Below, piece after piece: positions 45,916-60,118 of a DNA stretch of 64,000 bases; the first letter of the stretch is position 1, and each line of letters starts with the position of its first letter. The notes beneath the pieces are model-generated. The model was not told the origin of the DNA, made no database searches, and saw only the letters and a list, made by a program, of their open reading frames with translations. The stretch covers positions 1,988,001-2,052,000 of the forward strand of contig JAQFVV010012395.1 of the NCBI GenBank assembly GCA_028023455.1. The letters run 5' to 3'. The stretch comes from Epiperipatus broadwayi (lineage: Eukaryota; Onychophora; Udeonychophora; Euonychophora; Peripatidae). Made by a program: the position numbers and the translations under genes.

Positions 45916-47730
45916 GCAGTTGAGGTGGGCCATGATGAGGAAATGTGGTCATGTTATGCTTCATATGTCCAATCTGAGTGTGGGTATCATTGATGGTTAT
46001 ACTATCAACAGTACATCTTTTATCATAAAACTTTTATACAGTTTACCTGGAAATAAAAAAAAACATCTTGATTTTCCAAAACTACATGGAGATTCTGATC
46101 ACTATTCAACTATAATTAGAAGTAACTTATTCAATAAAATCATTGAAATTATTTATAATGTAGTAAATAGCATTCATATTCCATGATAATCACTTCAGCC
46201 TTTTTCTTTCCCTTTTATTTTTTATAAAATTGGAATAATAGAGGTCTTGTATTTTCATGGATACCTACATCTTAAAAAAATTCCAATGTTTTTAAAGTTA
46301 ATATAGCAAATTTCCTTAAGCATTTTATCAGAAATTACAAATTTTTTAAATTTTATTTTTAATATTATATAGAACTGTTTAAACTATTTAAATATGAATA
46401 TCTGGAAAAATCTGCTTTAAAGATTGTTAGCATTTAAAACAAGTGTTCTATGCTGATTTAATAGAATATTTTTCAAATCAATACATTACTTATATATATA
46501 CACAAATAACAATTAGCAAATGAGTGGATCATTTTTGCAGTTTTTTCTCTACCAATCTTTTCTAGTGGCTTTGTATCAGTTGTTGAATTTTAATTATGAA
46601 GCTTTTTTCTAAATGGAGAATACTATCAGTACTTATTTTCTTTTACTCAAATTATTACCAATATCATAAGTATAAGATTTTTTAAAAAATAGAACCTAAT
46701 AACACCAGATTTACTGTAACCATATAACACTTCTAAAAAGAATTTCATGATTGGCTAATATAGCAATTGAAAATCTAATTTGGCAACATTTGTACAACAA
46801 ACTATTAAAATTTAATATAAATAACAGTTGCTTCTAAAGAATTAAAATCAAATTTATTACAAAGCAAAGAGCTCATAGGTTTTCTCTTTTTTTTTAAAAA
46901 AAAGGAGAGTTAACTGATAGTTTGTGGAAATTGATGTTTTTTATTTCTTACACTCTAGCAAAACAATAGCCAGACCCCAGTTTGTGCAAAATATTAATAA
47001 GTTGTAAAGAGATAGCGCCACTCTAGTTGCATACTGAATTCATTCATTTTTTATTAAGTATTTTAAAAAAATTGCACGTTTATATATATATTTCTTTAGT
47101 TACAAAAATTCTCTTTACATAAATAGAAACTAATGAAGGTAATACTATAAACATAGAGAATGTAACTGACAATTATCTTTTTTAATACAACTTCGATGTC
47201 AAAATGCAATTTTTAAAAAGAAATTTAGTTTTATAATTCCAAATAAATTATAGTTGACAAAAGTAACAACAATAAGCTAAATTAAATGAAACATATAAAT
47301 AAGTACATATAAATAAATGTATGTTATTAATATTGTTAACTAAAGTAATAGCGTACATGAAATATCTTATAGATAAGTTTTAAAAGACAGTTTACGGCAT
47401 TGATCCAAAACTATAATTAAATTATCATGTTATTTATAACATTCAAATATTTGATAATTGCCAAAACTCTTCCCTCCAAGCAAAACGTATTAATGTGTTA
47501 AATTATTTCCTTTTGTAATATATTTTTTAAAAAAAATATATTGAGTTATATATATATAAATTTTTAAATAAGAGAAAACTTAGAAGTAAATTGTATTATT
47601 ATTTAGCTATAAATTTTTTAAACAATTTATTTATTAACAAAATATATCAAAATATATTCATTATTGGCTTTATTAAGACCTTCCATTCTACAACTGTTGT
47701 CATAAATTCACCAGTCATTAATTACGTGGT
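45916..47730. other. AT-rich DNA without a recognised gene
   Basis: An 88-residue frame at 45920-46186 has no similarity that I recognise and no supporting splice or promoter signal. The rest is simple AT-rich sequence. Confidence 0.45.
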
Positions 47731-49600
47731 TCATGGCTTGTATTGGTTCACATCTACATGGATGAATGATTTATAAATTCCACTTATGAAGCAGACAATA
47801 GAGTGCCCATGTATTATCCTGAATCTACTCATGAGATTCCAATTGCATTCAGGAATATCAAATTCAGCTGGTTTTATTTTTGGATCTGGAAAAAGAAATT
47901 TGTTTGGATTCTCATACAAATTTTGTTTTTTTATACTATAATTTTTCAATTATAGATTATTGGTTGAACATTTGAGACAAGTCATAGATAGTCAAACCAA
48001 ATCTGATCTGCTTAACAGTTTTTTATACATTTTCTGAGAAAAAACTTTTAATATCTGTGAGAGTAATATGTGCAAGAATATGAAGCAATTTCAAAGGAGT
48101 AGCCTTGAGCATATCAGTAATATTTTTTACAATAATATTTAATCAAGTATCTAAAAGTTTAGAATGAATGATTCTTCTCTAAACAAGGGCATCAATATGC
48201 CAGTGTTAAAGAAGCTTGTTTGAAAAGTAATTTATATCACATCCAACTTTCAAAAAGATTGTTCCTAGAAATAATTTTGATTTAATCTTAATTAAATAAT
48301 GAAAATAAGTTAGAATATTATTGAAGGTTACTCCTATATAGTACAGGAAAAGATTGTGTTCAATCTACTATTGCAAGATTATAAGATGATTTCCTGTTGT
48401 TTAGTGAAAAACTGAGCATACAATTTTCATTTTATGAAGAACATATCCTTATTAAGACTTTTCTATTTCAGGAAAGGATCTCTTTTGAGATGTCAAAACA
48501 ATAACATCAGCATAGATGAATTTCCTGCATTTTATATCTAAGAACCATTGAAGAATATATTAAACTAGGTGAAAGAACTCAATCTTGATGCAGACTATTT
48601 TATAAAATTTTGTTATCTGTTATAACCATAATTTAATATCTCTTGAATTTTTCTATTGGAGAGCATTTTTCAAATAAAATAATAGTTTTTTGCTTTTTTT
48701 TTCCATTTTGAAATATTTAAAAGAAAACCATTTTCCCAAGAAGAGATCAATAAAAGTCACACTGGTTTTTATTTTGAAAGCTTTTTTCAATGTGAATGAA
48801 TAAAGATAAAACTTGTTCACAGCAGTTTTTTCCTGGTCAAAACCCAGCCTGCTCATATAGATAGATGGTTGTAAATTATTGGCATAATTATTGATAACAT
48901 AATTATTTCAATAAGCTTGCAAAAACACATGATAATAATACTGAATATGTGATATAGTATTGGACATTGGGGGATTTATTTGGTTTAATACTTTTCTTTT
49001 ATGCCAAATTTTTGGAATAATTTTTGTATGAATAATATTATTGAAAAGTTTTGCCAGCCATGTTTTAATTTTAGACTGTAATTTTTTTAAAGATCCTGTA
49101 AGTATGCTATCTGTTCCTAAATCTTTTCTTGTTCAAGACAATAAAGAGTAAAGTCAAGTTCACTGACATACAAGAGATTTATCAGATTGATATTAGAGTA
49201 ACACAATGAAAGAAAAGCTAAAAAAAAAACCTATCACTAAATAAAAGGAAAGTTATCTTTAATATTTTGTCTAGCTTATTAGACATCTTTGAAATGACTT
49301 TAAATCATGTAAATAAATCCAAAAAGTATATAATGTTAAAAGAGATAGTTAACAAAAAGATAGTTAGATAGGCTCTATCATCAATATGTTATTGTTGAAC
49401 CTAAAAAACCAAGCAGATAATATGCCATTCTTGCAAAATTATGAGCAGTCACTGTCAAATTGATATATATTATTTGAAGAGAAGAATAACAGTGAATCAT
49501 GTGGATTCCAGAACTTAGGCTTATATTTTCTTAAATTTTCTCACCCTAACACTTTGGTGGTATTTTTTCATCACATTTAGTATCACTGCTTGCAATATAT
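47731..49600 (-). pseudogene. LINE relic (QAGF-type reverse transcriptase), minus strand
   Basis: Reading the minus strand from 49.6 kb downward: KSIKPNKSPNVQYYITYSVL (finger domain), YEQAGF near 48845 (usually the PxEQAGFRPG box), KAFKIKTSVTFIDLF (first catalytic Asp box), KFIYADVIVLTSQ near 48520 (the YADD box, here ADV), GVTFNNILTYFHYLIKIKSK (the LGVTLDRTL box), then ECNWNLMSRFRIIHGHS near 47800 (the C-terminal N-R-I/F-R-T-x-H-G motif). The order fits Jockey- or CR1-like non-LTR elements. Stops and shifts are frequent and the 5' end is lost. Confidence 0.78.
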
Positions 49601-52600
49601 GATGGGCAATTATGTGTTATTTAATAGTTAAATTTTATATCCAACAAAAACGTTTATTGAAAACAAAGGCCTTAATCAAGCATTTTTTATTGCCTGATTT
49701 CTTTAGTCTAAAGCCCATATATTGTAACATAGAAATGATCGAACTTTAGATGGTAGTATTAAACTCAAATACCCAAATTATTTTATATTTATTTTAATTA
49801 ATGAAATACATTATATTTGTATCTACATATCATATAATAATCTTTTTTATGCTGCGACAAATATTGCATGATTTAAATATTTTAAGACTCTGAATCCAAG
49901 CCAACTTGTTTATTTAAATAGATCTCTAGAATAAATAATAAATACTTTAGTGACTTCATTTATGTACAAAGCATCAATGACTATTTGATAAAGGAAGGTA
50001 TATTTGTGAATTAAAGTATCACACAGATTTCCCAGTCATTAAATCTAGTTATTTATTTTATTTATTCGACTCCAAAGTTATATCTAAATTCCAGAACTAA
50101 TTTGAGGCAATTGGCTATTAACAACAAGTAACATTAGATTTACATTTACACAGCTACAACCACTTTTATTTTTTTAATACTCTCCAAAGTAGACATATAG
50201 ATAAAAATCCACTTACTATTAAAATGATTGATCTGGAATAGAATAAATAGAATGATTACTTTTCCTATAATTATCCCATTTAAAACTAATGTATATTATT
50301 ATTACTTTTTTAAAAAAAAACAACATTTCCCTTGAATATATATATATTTTAAACATGAAAAACATTCATTGAGTGATATATTAATCAGGATACTCGGAAT
50401 GGATTATCTTACCTGTATTGTTTTAATTAAAATTATACTATTACTAATAAATATTATCATTTGTGATTAATGTTAAAAAGATTCTCTTTGAAACAGATAT
50501 AAAAAAAGGATGAATATTTTAAAAACGAAAAACTTCGTTCAATGCAATATTGATGAGGATGCTAGCAAAACAATAATACATAATTAAAGATAAGTTATAA
50601 AAAGATTTGCCTTTAAATATAATTATGTGTTTTTGTTTAAAAAAAAAAAAAAGACATTTCATTTAAAAATTTTTCTTTAATCTCTATGAAATATCATAGC
50701 ATATATTTTTATTTTATGGTCAGCATATTACTAAGAATAAAATATTAATTATTTGTTATTTTTAGTATCTAGTAATAACAAACATCTTTTTGCTTACTAG
50801 AGAAGATTTTGTAAATTTGTACTTGAAGATAAAAAAGAGTTATTATAATAAAATTAGTAAAACTGACTTGCTGTTGTCACTGCATTTTATAAATGAAAAA
50901 AAAAAAATACCCCATGATAATAACCACTTCAATAAAATATAAGGCTATTATTTTATGAAATAATATGGATTGAAAATTTTTACTTAAAAATAACCCATAA
51001 TATTTAAAAGGATGATTATATGATTATAAGACCAATCGATATGTTTTTCAATTTTTTTTGGATGTAAAAAGATTGTATTTATTATTTTAAGGAGACATCC
51101 TCATTATACAGGATATGTGAAGTAAATAAATAATAATTAGAATTTTTAAAAAATATTTTATTTTGAATTTGAGCATGATTTTCACAAAAAAGTCATTCTG
51201 GTTAAAAATATTATCCTAATGTTATTGACTTTTGATAATATTAAATTGCCTTCATTGGAAGATATGGATAATGAAAGAATATAGTCAAAAGCTACAATTA
51301 GACAAGATATTGAAGTTTTTCAATAAGAAAAATTGTTGCAAAAGTTAAAGAATATCAAATAAATGAATTAAATAACAAGCATTTTATATGGTATAAAGAC
51401 TGTGTATAGGAACAAAGTATATTAATCAAAGTAAAAGCTTTTTTTTTTAATATTTTGGCTAACATCAATTACCCCCCCCCAAACTAGATTAAAAAATTTA
51501 ATAAAAAAGTAATTATTAGCATAAATATATAAAATGGGAATTTTCAATATAAAGTATTCATTTTATTTTAGCAGATATATTTTATAAAATTTAAAAACTT
51601 AAAATGCATACTATCTTGGCTTTTTTTTTTAAAAAAATATTATATAGATATTTTTTATTTGTAATAAAATTTTAAGATGAACCTTGTTGCTAAGTCACAA
51701 TAGTAAAATTTCAAAGCAGCAAAAAAAAAAAGGAAGTGTGTTGGAGATAATCAGATTGCAAATCTAATTGTAATTCTGAGCACAGAAGTAAAATTTAAAA
51801 GAAAAGAAAGGCTGTTTATCAAAAAGCAGTAATGACTAATTAAATTAGGTATATAAAGCTGTGCCAGTCATATTTCTCAGTCTTACATTTTTTTCACTGC
51901 TGCAAAAAAATTAATCGGCCTGAAATCACCAGTAGTATGAAAGCAGTAAGAATCACAGTAGCTAATACCAAACTTTAAGCAGTTCATTTCCATTTTATTT
52001 AAAGTTATGGAAGTCATCAAATGTTGCTGCAAAGTATTATCCATGATGGACTAGAAGTTTGATATGTTCTGCTCATCATTGGCCATCCTATGGTTGATTG
52101 TTAAAATGTTGCTCTGATCAATTGAATCATACTTATTCGTAATTGGCTATTATTCACTCTTAAACTGAATACAATTTCTGTCATCTGAAAAATTATCTCT
52201 AGATAAACCAACAGTAATTTATTATCCAAGGAAATGTAAAAAAAAAAAATTATCCAAGAACATCAAGCTAGCATGAAAACATTCCTACAAGATTGAAACA
52301 GAAAAATATAATACCTATAATTGAACTGAATCTGATAATACCAGTAAGAAATTTTTATAATAAAAACTAATTAATTATGGTAATTAAATGATCTATCAAT
52401 ATTATATGGATTTAAATGTAGACATTATAAAAAAATTGTATGATATATTTCTTTCTTTTAAAAATATTTTTGTCATTTAATATTTTTATTACTCATGTAC
52501 TATTGAATGAGATGTGGGAAGGCAAAATGAATTATAAGAGTTTTATTTTTATTATTGTTAATATTATTAAATATATTTTTGAAAAAAACCTTGATAGCTT

Positions 52601-54154
52601 CTTTCCTATCATTTTATGCTCATTTGACTTTTATAATATAACTTCCTAAAACAAGCAATCCAACATTCAATAGTAAAGAAAGTTACAATTAGCGAGAGAG
52701 AAAATGTCAGATTACTTTCTTCTTATTAATAAGATAGTGCATTAGTAATTTACATTAATTCTGGCATCCAAAATATAAGCTATTTTATTTAGGGGTTATC
52801 TTTTTCAAATATCATTTTAATTTAATTCAGTGTAGAAGAGAGGCCAGGTAGTCAGAAAATGTAGCTGCCCAATCATACCTCTTTATGATTGTATATTAGA
52901 AACTGTAGTTTGATTATCTTATAAATAAAAAAAATCCATTATAGATTTTAAATAACCACCAAAATATACTAGTACCAGGTTGTTTTAATACATAATGGTA
53001 CAATAGATTAATTTATAAAATCATTTCAAAATTTAGCATTAATCTTTTATTCCATATCTTTATTTCTCTATTATAAAAGGTTATTCCTTTATAAGTAATA
53101 TAGAGTTTTATAATAATGAATAAGTAAATATAAAAAATAAAAATAAATAAGATATGTGTAAATTTACATGTATATGATATTTATTAAGAACTGATCATGC
53201 ATTAATATGCAGTCTCATATATGTCATATTAAACTACATTCTGCAGAATGTGTTTAATATTAATAAATATCTATAAACACATAATTTCGTTACATCGCAA
53301 TTTATTTATAAAGCGATCAAAACCTTTAAAACACCAAGACATATTATATTAAAGTCTATAATGTCTTTTGTAATTCAACATAGAATCTTTCATATAACTA
53401 AATGTTAATATACTTTAAAGTATATATCAAGAAATATTAGACATAAGCAAATCAAGGAAACTTCAAATTAGTGTTTCTCAACTTTTCATTTACTAAATCC
53501 TCTATATTTACATAATAAAATTAAAAACTCTCAGCATAAAAATATTTATTTTTAAGTTTCTAAAATAAATTGATGATGTAATTATAGTGTGTTTCAAATC
53601 GCCTTTAATTACTTTATGTTTAAAGTTAATATCTAAAAATTCTAAATTCACCTTTCTCTTTAAATATTTATTAATTTTATTTTTAAATGATCTTGGAACA
53701 TGAAATCCTATTAAATTTCTTTCGTTTCTAAAATAAAAAAAATAAAAGTATTCCCTATCTTTAAAATATTAGACAATTCTTTGAATAACTAAAGTTATTC
53801 TCATTTAAAAGGCAAAGAAAAAATAACAAATAATCAAAGATTTAAAATTTATCTATCACCATAATTTAGTCATCTTCAAAAAAGATGCAAAAATGAAAAA
53901 AAAAGTTACGATTTTTTTTTCTTCTTTTGTAAATATATTTCATTTACTAAATGTTAGAAAATATAAAGAAATCATTATTTCTTACAAATGCTTAAATACA
54001 ATATCAATTTATTCTGTAATAGTATTCAATCTTGATAAAAAAAAAAAAAAACTGAGTAAAAACATCTTCCCTTATTAAAAAAATTCATACAAGTATCATG
54101 TTTCAGGAAAAGATATAGAGTCAATACTAAATTCAAAACCAGTATGAAACTTAA
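49601..54154. other. long AT-rich stretch without a recognisable gene or repeat
   Basis: Only homopolymer runs (for example near 50640 and 51470) and short (TA)n tracts are visible. I scanned all supplied frames and found nothing protein-like. Confidence 0.5.
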
Positions 54155-54207
<53 letters not shown>

Positions 54208-54222
54208 CAACAACAACAACAA
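54155..54222. repeat. (AAT)n(AAC)n microsatellite
   Basis: About 16 AAT units followed by 6 AAC units. The tail types of the two LINE copies downstream are the same, so this may be the tail of a third, older copy or the landing site of copy 1. Confidence 0.95.
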
Positions 54223-54224
54223 CT

Positions 54225-54420
54225 TGAGAATGAAACTGAAGATGTGATTAATGGAGATAGAAGATGCAAAATTTCAAACAAAGTCTTACCATGGCCAACA
54301 ATTATTAATAAAACATCTGCTGAAATGATGGAAGCTATTACTCCAGATCTGCCTACCCAAATAGAGATGCACACTGAATATAGGCGCAAACCAGGGTGTC
54401 CACCAAAACAAGATAAAAGA
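54225..54420 (+). pseudogene. LINE copy 1, ORF1 C-terminal remnant
   Basis: One frame gives KTSAEMMEAITPDLPTQIEM and then RRKPGCPPKQDKR, which aligns with copy 2 at 59818-59912 (NTSTDIMEVIMPCLPQVEI, GPGRPKRSKN). The basic G-(R/C)-P block looks like a single AT-hook-like motif at the end of ORF1. Confidence 0.65.
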
Positions 54421-54580
54421 TAGAATTGAACAAGAGAATTCTCACAGTGAGCAGGAAATATATAATTGGGCTGTAGCAGTGGATGAAGAGAGTGGCCTGG
54501 TGTTTCAAGATGCAGTGGAAATCGAGGAAGAAAAATAGGAAGACATGAATTCCTAAACTCAAAAGGAAAAAAAACTACTA

Positions 54581-57500
54581 ATGAAACTTAAAATAGCTGT
54601 TTTAAATGTCAGAGGACTTAATGCAATCAATAAAAATTTCAAAGTCAGAAATTGGATAAATCAAATACGAGCGCATATAACAGGATTATTAGAAACGAAG
54701 ATATATGCAGGCTCGGCAATAGACCCAGCTATCCAAACTGAGGGGCCAGGGCTTCTCTGCATGTTCCAGAGATTCTTCCTCCCCATCTGCAGGAACTGAA
54801 ATAGTAATTGCTCAAGATTGTCCTTTTGAAAATTTCAAAATACTTTACATTGATTCAAACCTTCTAATAATAACACTGATTCAAAAAATAATTACAATGA
54901 ATATAGTGCTTGTATATATGCCAGTAGAAAAGCAAAAGATAGAATCTATAATTTATAATATAAATTCAATTCTTGCCATGAATGCAAGCCCCACTGTTCT
55001 GGTTGGGGACTGCAACTCATCTTATGAAGAATTTATACAGAAATCACTACATAAAATAGCCATACCATTGATTAGTGGACAAGGTTTTCTGCCAGAAGGG
55101 GCTATCTCATTTTATAATGGTCGGTTTGCAACATTAATAGATCTTGTCTTTTACTCACCATCGCTGCATCACCTCATGGAAGCAAAATTGGTCCCGACCA
55201 CTTTTTCTGATCATTCTACCCAGCTAATCATGATCAATCTAGGAAAACTGCAAGCATTTAATCACAACCTAACAAAAACAATAAGAGTACTTATCCCAAC
55301 AAATGTGACAGAATTCCTCTTCTCAGAGACATATTCTGTTGCAGAAGGTTAAAGGGATGAACCTTGATCCTATACAGCAATACCTGACTTTTATAAATAT
55401 CTTGTCTTTCAATGTTGATCATGTAACAAGAAATCAACCACCACCATCAAGGCTTCTGCAATATGCTGATCAGCTACATCAGAGAATAATGATGATGTCT
55501 CCAACACACAACACCCAAATACACATAAGAAAGCTGACTGATGCTTATAACAAGGCCTGTGAATCACTGAAAGAATATCTGAAGATAAAGAAAAGTAAGC
55601 TTTGCATGGCACAACAGCACACATGGACCCGCAAGTTTATCAAGTGGGCTTTGGGTTATGTACCAGACATAAAAGTGCCAATGGCCATACAGACTGAGGA
55701 TGGTATGTTTACTGGCCATAACATGATTATGCCATTGTTCAAATATTTTCAGGATAAGTTAAGTGCGGAGCCTCACTTTTTTATCAGCCAAAAATGTTTG
55801 GAGAGGATGAGGGTGAATTACCAGTTAGTGAAAATGATATAATAGAGAAAATGAGAACTATCAGCAATGCTTGTCACCCAGGTGGCCTTGGAATACCACT
55901 GTTCATTTTGAATCATTTAAGTTTTTTTACAGCTAAATACCTCAAGGATTTAGCAAACTATCTAAAGAAATTAAACCAACCACAGGGATATATCCCATGG
56001 CAATAGTGCCATATAATAAGAAAAAGAAAGGCATACCAATGCCAAATGAGCTTAGACCAATATCTATGGGCCCACTTTCTATTAAAATATTGGAAAAAAT
56101 TATAAAAGATAAGATTGAGCCCTATATTTTACCAACCATCAGTGAATCACAATTTGCAAAGAAGACATCATCAATGGGGCAAGCAGCATTGTTATTCAAG
56201 GGCAAGCAGCATTGTTATTCAAGACCATGATAATAGCCACCAGGGTTAGAAAGAAATACTGCACAATAGTGGTGCAAATAGATATTGCTTCAGCTTTTGA
56301 TTCAGTGAGAATCCCTGTGTTACTGGATATGCGCAAGCAGACTAAAATACCCAAAGGTCTGCTATATTTGACTGCAAACTTGATACTGAGCAGAGAACTG
56401 TATGTTACTATGAATGGCCGAAATTCACCTTCATTCATCCCAACATAATCACTATCACAAGTGTCTCCTCTGAGTGCATTAATGCTTATTTATTACATCA
56501 ATCCTCTTATTGAAAAAATCAATAGCACATTCATTAGAGTTCAAATACCTGGTACAACACAGAAGATTGCATGTCTCGCATACATGGACGATATCACAGT
56601 CTTCTTGACATCAAAGAAGCAAATACCACAGCTTCATGCAGTGCTTGAACAATTCTCAAAGCAATATGGATTGAGCATAAACCCAGAAAAGTCTGCGGCC
56701 TAGACGCTACTCACTGGAAAGCCATGTGGACCAATGTATTGAGCAAAATCAGCTCCATTCCTAGGCTTTCCTTTTTTTCTAGGAGCCACTGGAATGAGAT
56801 GTCAGATCCAAGCAAGCTCAAAGAGGAAGTCAAAAGCATAGCTGAATCACTCTCAAAGGCATATTTGTCCATATATGCAAAGGTGAACTGATTAACAAAC
56901 TTATAATAACCAAGATAACATATTACATGCCTGTAGTTGAATTTTCAAAAAAATTTATGGCATGCATTAATTCCATATGTTGCAAGCTCATCTGGGGGAA
57001 AAAGATGGTGGCAATTTCAATGGCAAAACTGAATCGCCCTCTTATAGCAAATGGACTGGGATTGCATAGCTTACAAACATTTCAAACATTCAAAACAAAA
57101 AATGCTATAATTGCTATACTCACTCAATTTCCTAAATTAAAACACCTAGAGCAGATAACACCTACAGATAGACCTCCTCCAAAAGATTGTTTTTTGGCAA
57201 TCACCGTCTACCAATGCAGGAGAGAAAGAACAATTCCAGATCAATTGGACCAAAAATATAAATATTGGGAAATATATAAGTTTATACATCAAAATAATTA
57301 TAATGAGGAGATCCCATCAATACTAGAAATAGGAAACAAATATCTGATCAAGCAATACAAAAAATGGCAACTAGAATCTAAGTTCCTAGATTTTATAATC
57401 AAGATAAATTTGAACGCTTTACCTACTAAGTATTTTTTACATCACAGAAGAATGTACAGGTCAGTTGATCCATTCTGTGGCCTTTGCCATATGGCTGAGG

Positions 57501-57828
57501 AGACTTTACAGCATATAATTTTCAACTGCAAGGCCTTGGAGCAGACTAGATGCATTTTGCAGGCCAAATACAGGAAAAAAATACTACAATGATGCAAATT
57601 ATATCAAATTACAAAGGTAGGTCTATACCAGCCATAAGGGCCTCAACGTTTGTTTTATATGCACTTTGGTGCACTAGGTGTGTATTCATATTGGGTAATA
57701 ACCCCAGAAGGCATCCAGCCACATTTGAAAATAAGTTGAATAAAATTCAAGTTAGAGACAAGCAGATCACCAGCCCGGATATTTATGCAGCTACTTGGTC
57801 CCTGCTCAGGCAAATAGCAAAGCTATAA
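54581..57828 (+). pseudogene. LINE copy 1, ORF2 (endonuclease and reverse transcriptase)
   Basis: 54581-54799: endonuclease start (LNVRGLNAINKNF, ITGLLETKI). After a shift, 54897-55352: VLVGDCNSSYEEF, LIDLVFYSPSLHHL and SDHSTQ (catalytic SDH). 55339-56230: linker and RT fingers (NELRPISMGPLSIKILEKII, SQFAKKTSSMGQAALLFK). 56212-56703: QIDIASAFDSV, then LSQVSPLSALMLIYYINPL, and YMDD at 56581-56592. A stop (TAG) follows at about 56701. 56927-57592: thumb and C-terminal domain ending in CGLCHMAEETLQHIIFNC (C-x2-C...H-x4-C), then 57550-57828. About eight breaks. The motif set resembles L1/Tx1- or Tad-like elements; the clade is not certain. Confidence 0.88.
56177..56222 (+). repeat. 23-bp tandem duplication in copy 1 RT
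   Basis: GGGCAAGCAGCATTGTTATTCAA appears twice in a row, 56177-56199 and 56200-56222. The extra 23 bp shift the frame between the QAALLFK block and the rest of the RT. Copy 2 has a single version of this block. Confidence 0.95.
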
Positions 57829-58068
57829 AAACAAAATTAAAGAAAGCATGGTCCTGATTATGCTCCTATTCGACAATAATATGATTAATTAACATTGATA
57901 AAGTGGATAGAATCATGTAAAATTACCCGTATAGATATGTACTTTTAAAAAAATGAATATTGTAGACTTGAAATTGAACTAACAATAATAAGATTCAACA
58001 TGTATCTTGCTATGGCATTATAATACTATGTAACTATTGGATCGATAAAGTTTACTATTGTTGAAACT

Positions 58069-58104
58069 TAATAATAATAATAATAATAATATTAATAATA
58101 ATAC
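58069..58104. repeat. (AAT)n tail of LINE copy 1
   Basis: Follows ATAAAGTTTACTATTGTTGA and AACTT, similar to the sequence before the tail of copy 2 (AATAAAGTTATTTTCTTTGA), so these are true 3' ends and not random microsatellites. Confidence 0.85.
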
Positions 58105-58323
58105 TCGCAGCAAATGATGATTTTAACGGATCGTTGTTTACAGATATCTTAGGATTTTAACCAAAGAAAACCCTGAAACCAACACATCTTTGATTTGCAG
58201 TCATATATATATGAGCAGTAAGTATTGGACAATCCAAATTAATTTGTGTGTTAACTAAATATATATTTTTATGAGTTTTTTTTTTTTAAATAATATTCAT
58301 TGCTCAACATAAAAAATATTACA

Positions 58324-60004
58324 ATGGCGACCCCCGGTCATGTGACCAGCAGAACGACGCCAATATACTATCCAAGCCTATGCAAATTACAGGTGAAGCA
58401 AAAACATATGCCAACGTTGCCAAAAATAATTTACAGGAAAATAATTTATCTTCGGAAAAAAATAATTTACAACAAAAAGAACACAATCAAGTTCCAATTT
58501 TAGAAAAAAATAAAGTTTTCCATCGCTTCCGAAAAATAAATACTAATGATATTTTGCAGCTAGATATACAAACGCAAGAAAATCAATGCCCCCCATACCG
58601 CTCAGTGGAATAATGATGATTTGAAAATAATATGTGAACAGTTTAATAATACGATCCCATGTGGCCTTCATACGTCATTCAAAAGATTTTTTTCTCCTCA
58701 TTCAATAATATTATCAGCTACAGATGCAAATTTATCATTATATACATTTCCTAGAAGTTTACTTTATGAAGCAATAACACTACACGGACTTTGGGATATC
58801 ATACTAAGGATTTCTGATCATCCTAACACACGATATTTAATCCTCGAATTTTATCAAGAAAGCCAAAAAACCCGGTTTCAAACCACCATTAAAACTTTAG
58901 GTAACTATGCACTCATTGCAGTAGATCCAGATCAACATAACCAGATTACTGGCATAATCAAGAATGCATACCTTAGATATGACATCAAAATCTTTCAGAA
59001 AATGATGCAGCCATTTGAAAAAGTCATAGCATTCAACCCAATTTATCTGAAAGATACGCCAGTGCTTGTATACAGCAACAGCTTTGACTTCAAGCTGAGA
59101 TTGCATCCAGAAATAGATCCAAACAATATTCCTACACAATTTGCAGACCAGGAAGCCATGCTGAGCCTCTTCATAAGAGGGCTTAAACACATATGTTACA
59201 CATGCGGGAAGCAAGGCCACTTGGCAACGCAATGTGACACCAAAAAGAATCCACAATCGCAAAAAACAAATGAAGTGCCCATCCAAACAAAAGACAGCAA
59301 CCATATATATAATGATAGCATAAATCCAAATATTTACAACAATATGCAAACAACTTCTCCACCTGAAGAAACACCACTCCCTCTCATTAATCAAAATTCG
59401 AATAAGGAAAACAAAAACATGGATGAACTAAACAGCGACCATCTGAAAAAACAATATGATAACAGAAAGAGTCTACAATCACAACAGACAAATAATCAGC
59501 TCAACCACACACCAACAGAAGATATCAGTCACACTCGCATAGTCAAGATAAATTCAGATATGAATAACCAGATGCAAACAACTTCTTCAGATGAAGAAGA
59601 TCAAACTACAAAAAACCAAGACAACAGTATAAATGAACCAAACAGAATGCAGCACTTAAATCCAAATGTCACACAAGCAACTCAAAATAACACAAGCAAC
59701 TGTCAAAACATATAATACACAAATGATTCAAATATTAGCCTTACTGAAATATCACAAAGCACTTACAGTGAAACACAAAGTCCCAATAGAACAAACATCA
59801 CACATACAATAAAAAATAACACATCAACAGATATCATGGAAGTAATCATGCCATGCCTTCCACAAGTTGAAATAAGTACAATAGAAAAAAAAGGGCCAGG
59901 TCGCCCAAAAAGAAGCAAAAACAGAGGAGGACAACAACTTACAAACAGAAGAGTACAACACTGCATCATCATTAACCAGAATTCAAACGGATGACTGGTC
60001 ACCA
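58324..60004 (+). pseudogene. LINE copy 2, ORF1 (RNA-binding protein with CCHC knuckle)
   Basis: Start ATGGCGACCCCCGGTCATG gives MATPGHVTSRTTPIYYPS, shifts near 58380 to MQITGEAKTYANVAKNNLQ, and shifts again near 58590 to the main 364-residue frame (58621-59715). That frame has an RNA-recognition-like first half (TFPRSLLYEAI, YLILEFYQESQ) and a zinc knuckle CYTCGKQGHLATQC with C192, C195, H200, C205 (C-x2-C-x4-H-x4-C). A long Asn/Gln/Thr-rich low-complexity tail follows. After a stop at 59713 the frame continues to GPGRPKRSKN, an AT-hook-like basic end. ORF1 proteins of this type coat LINE RNA and form the ribonucleoprotein for retrotransposition. Confidence 0.85.
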
Positions 60005-60118
60005 ATGGACATCACTTCTAGCTAAGCAACCAATAAAACTCCAACAATGTACAGCTCATACAATGAAAACCAGCCACTAAAATATTTTGAAATGTGAACA
60101 ATCCCAAAATACAACCAT

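Larger units (their letters stand above)
54223..58104 (+). mobile_element. two-ORF LINE, copy 1 (5'-truncated)
   Basis: Starts within the C-terminus of ORF1, continues through endonuclease and reverse transcriptase, and ends in an (AAT)n tail at 58069-58104. It is paralogous to copy 2, which begins right after the tail, so two family members lie head to tail. Copy 1 has many frameshifts, including a 23-bp tandem duplication in the RT. Confidence 0.9.

Noticed and set aside
45920-46186. 88-residue frame as a gene
   Set aside because: No recognisable domain, no promoter or splice support, and typical length for chance in this region.
58897-59394. 165-residue minus-strand frame
   Set aside because: Antisense shadow of LINE ORF1 with its zinc knuckle.
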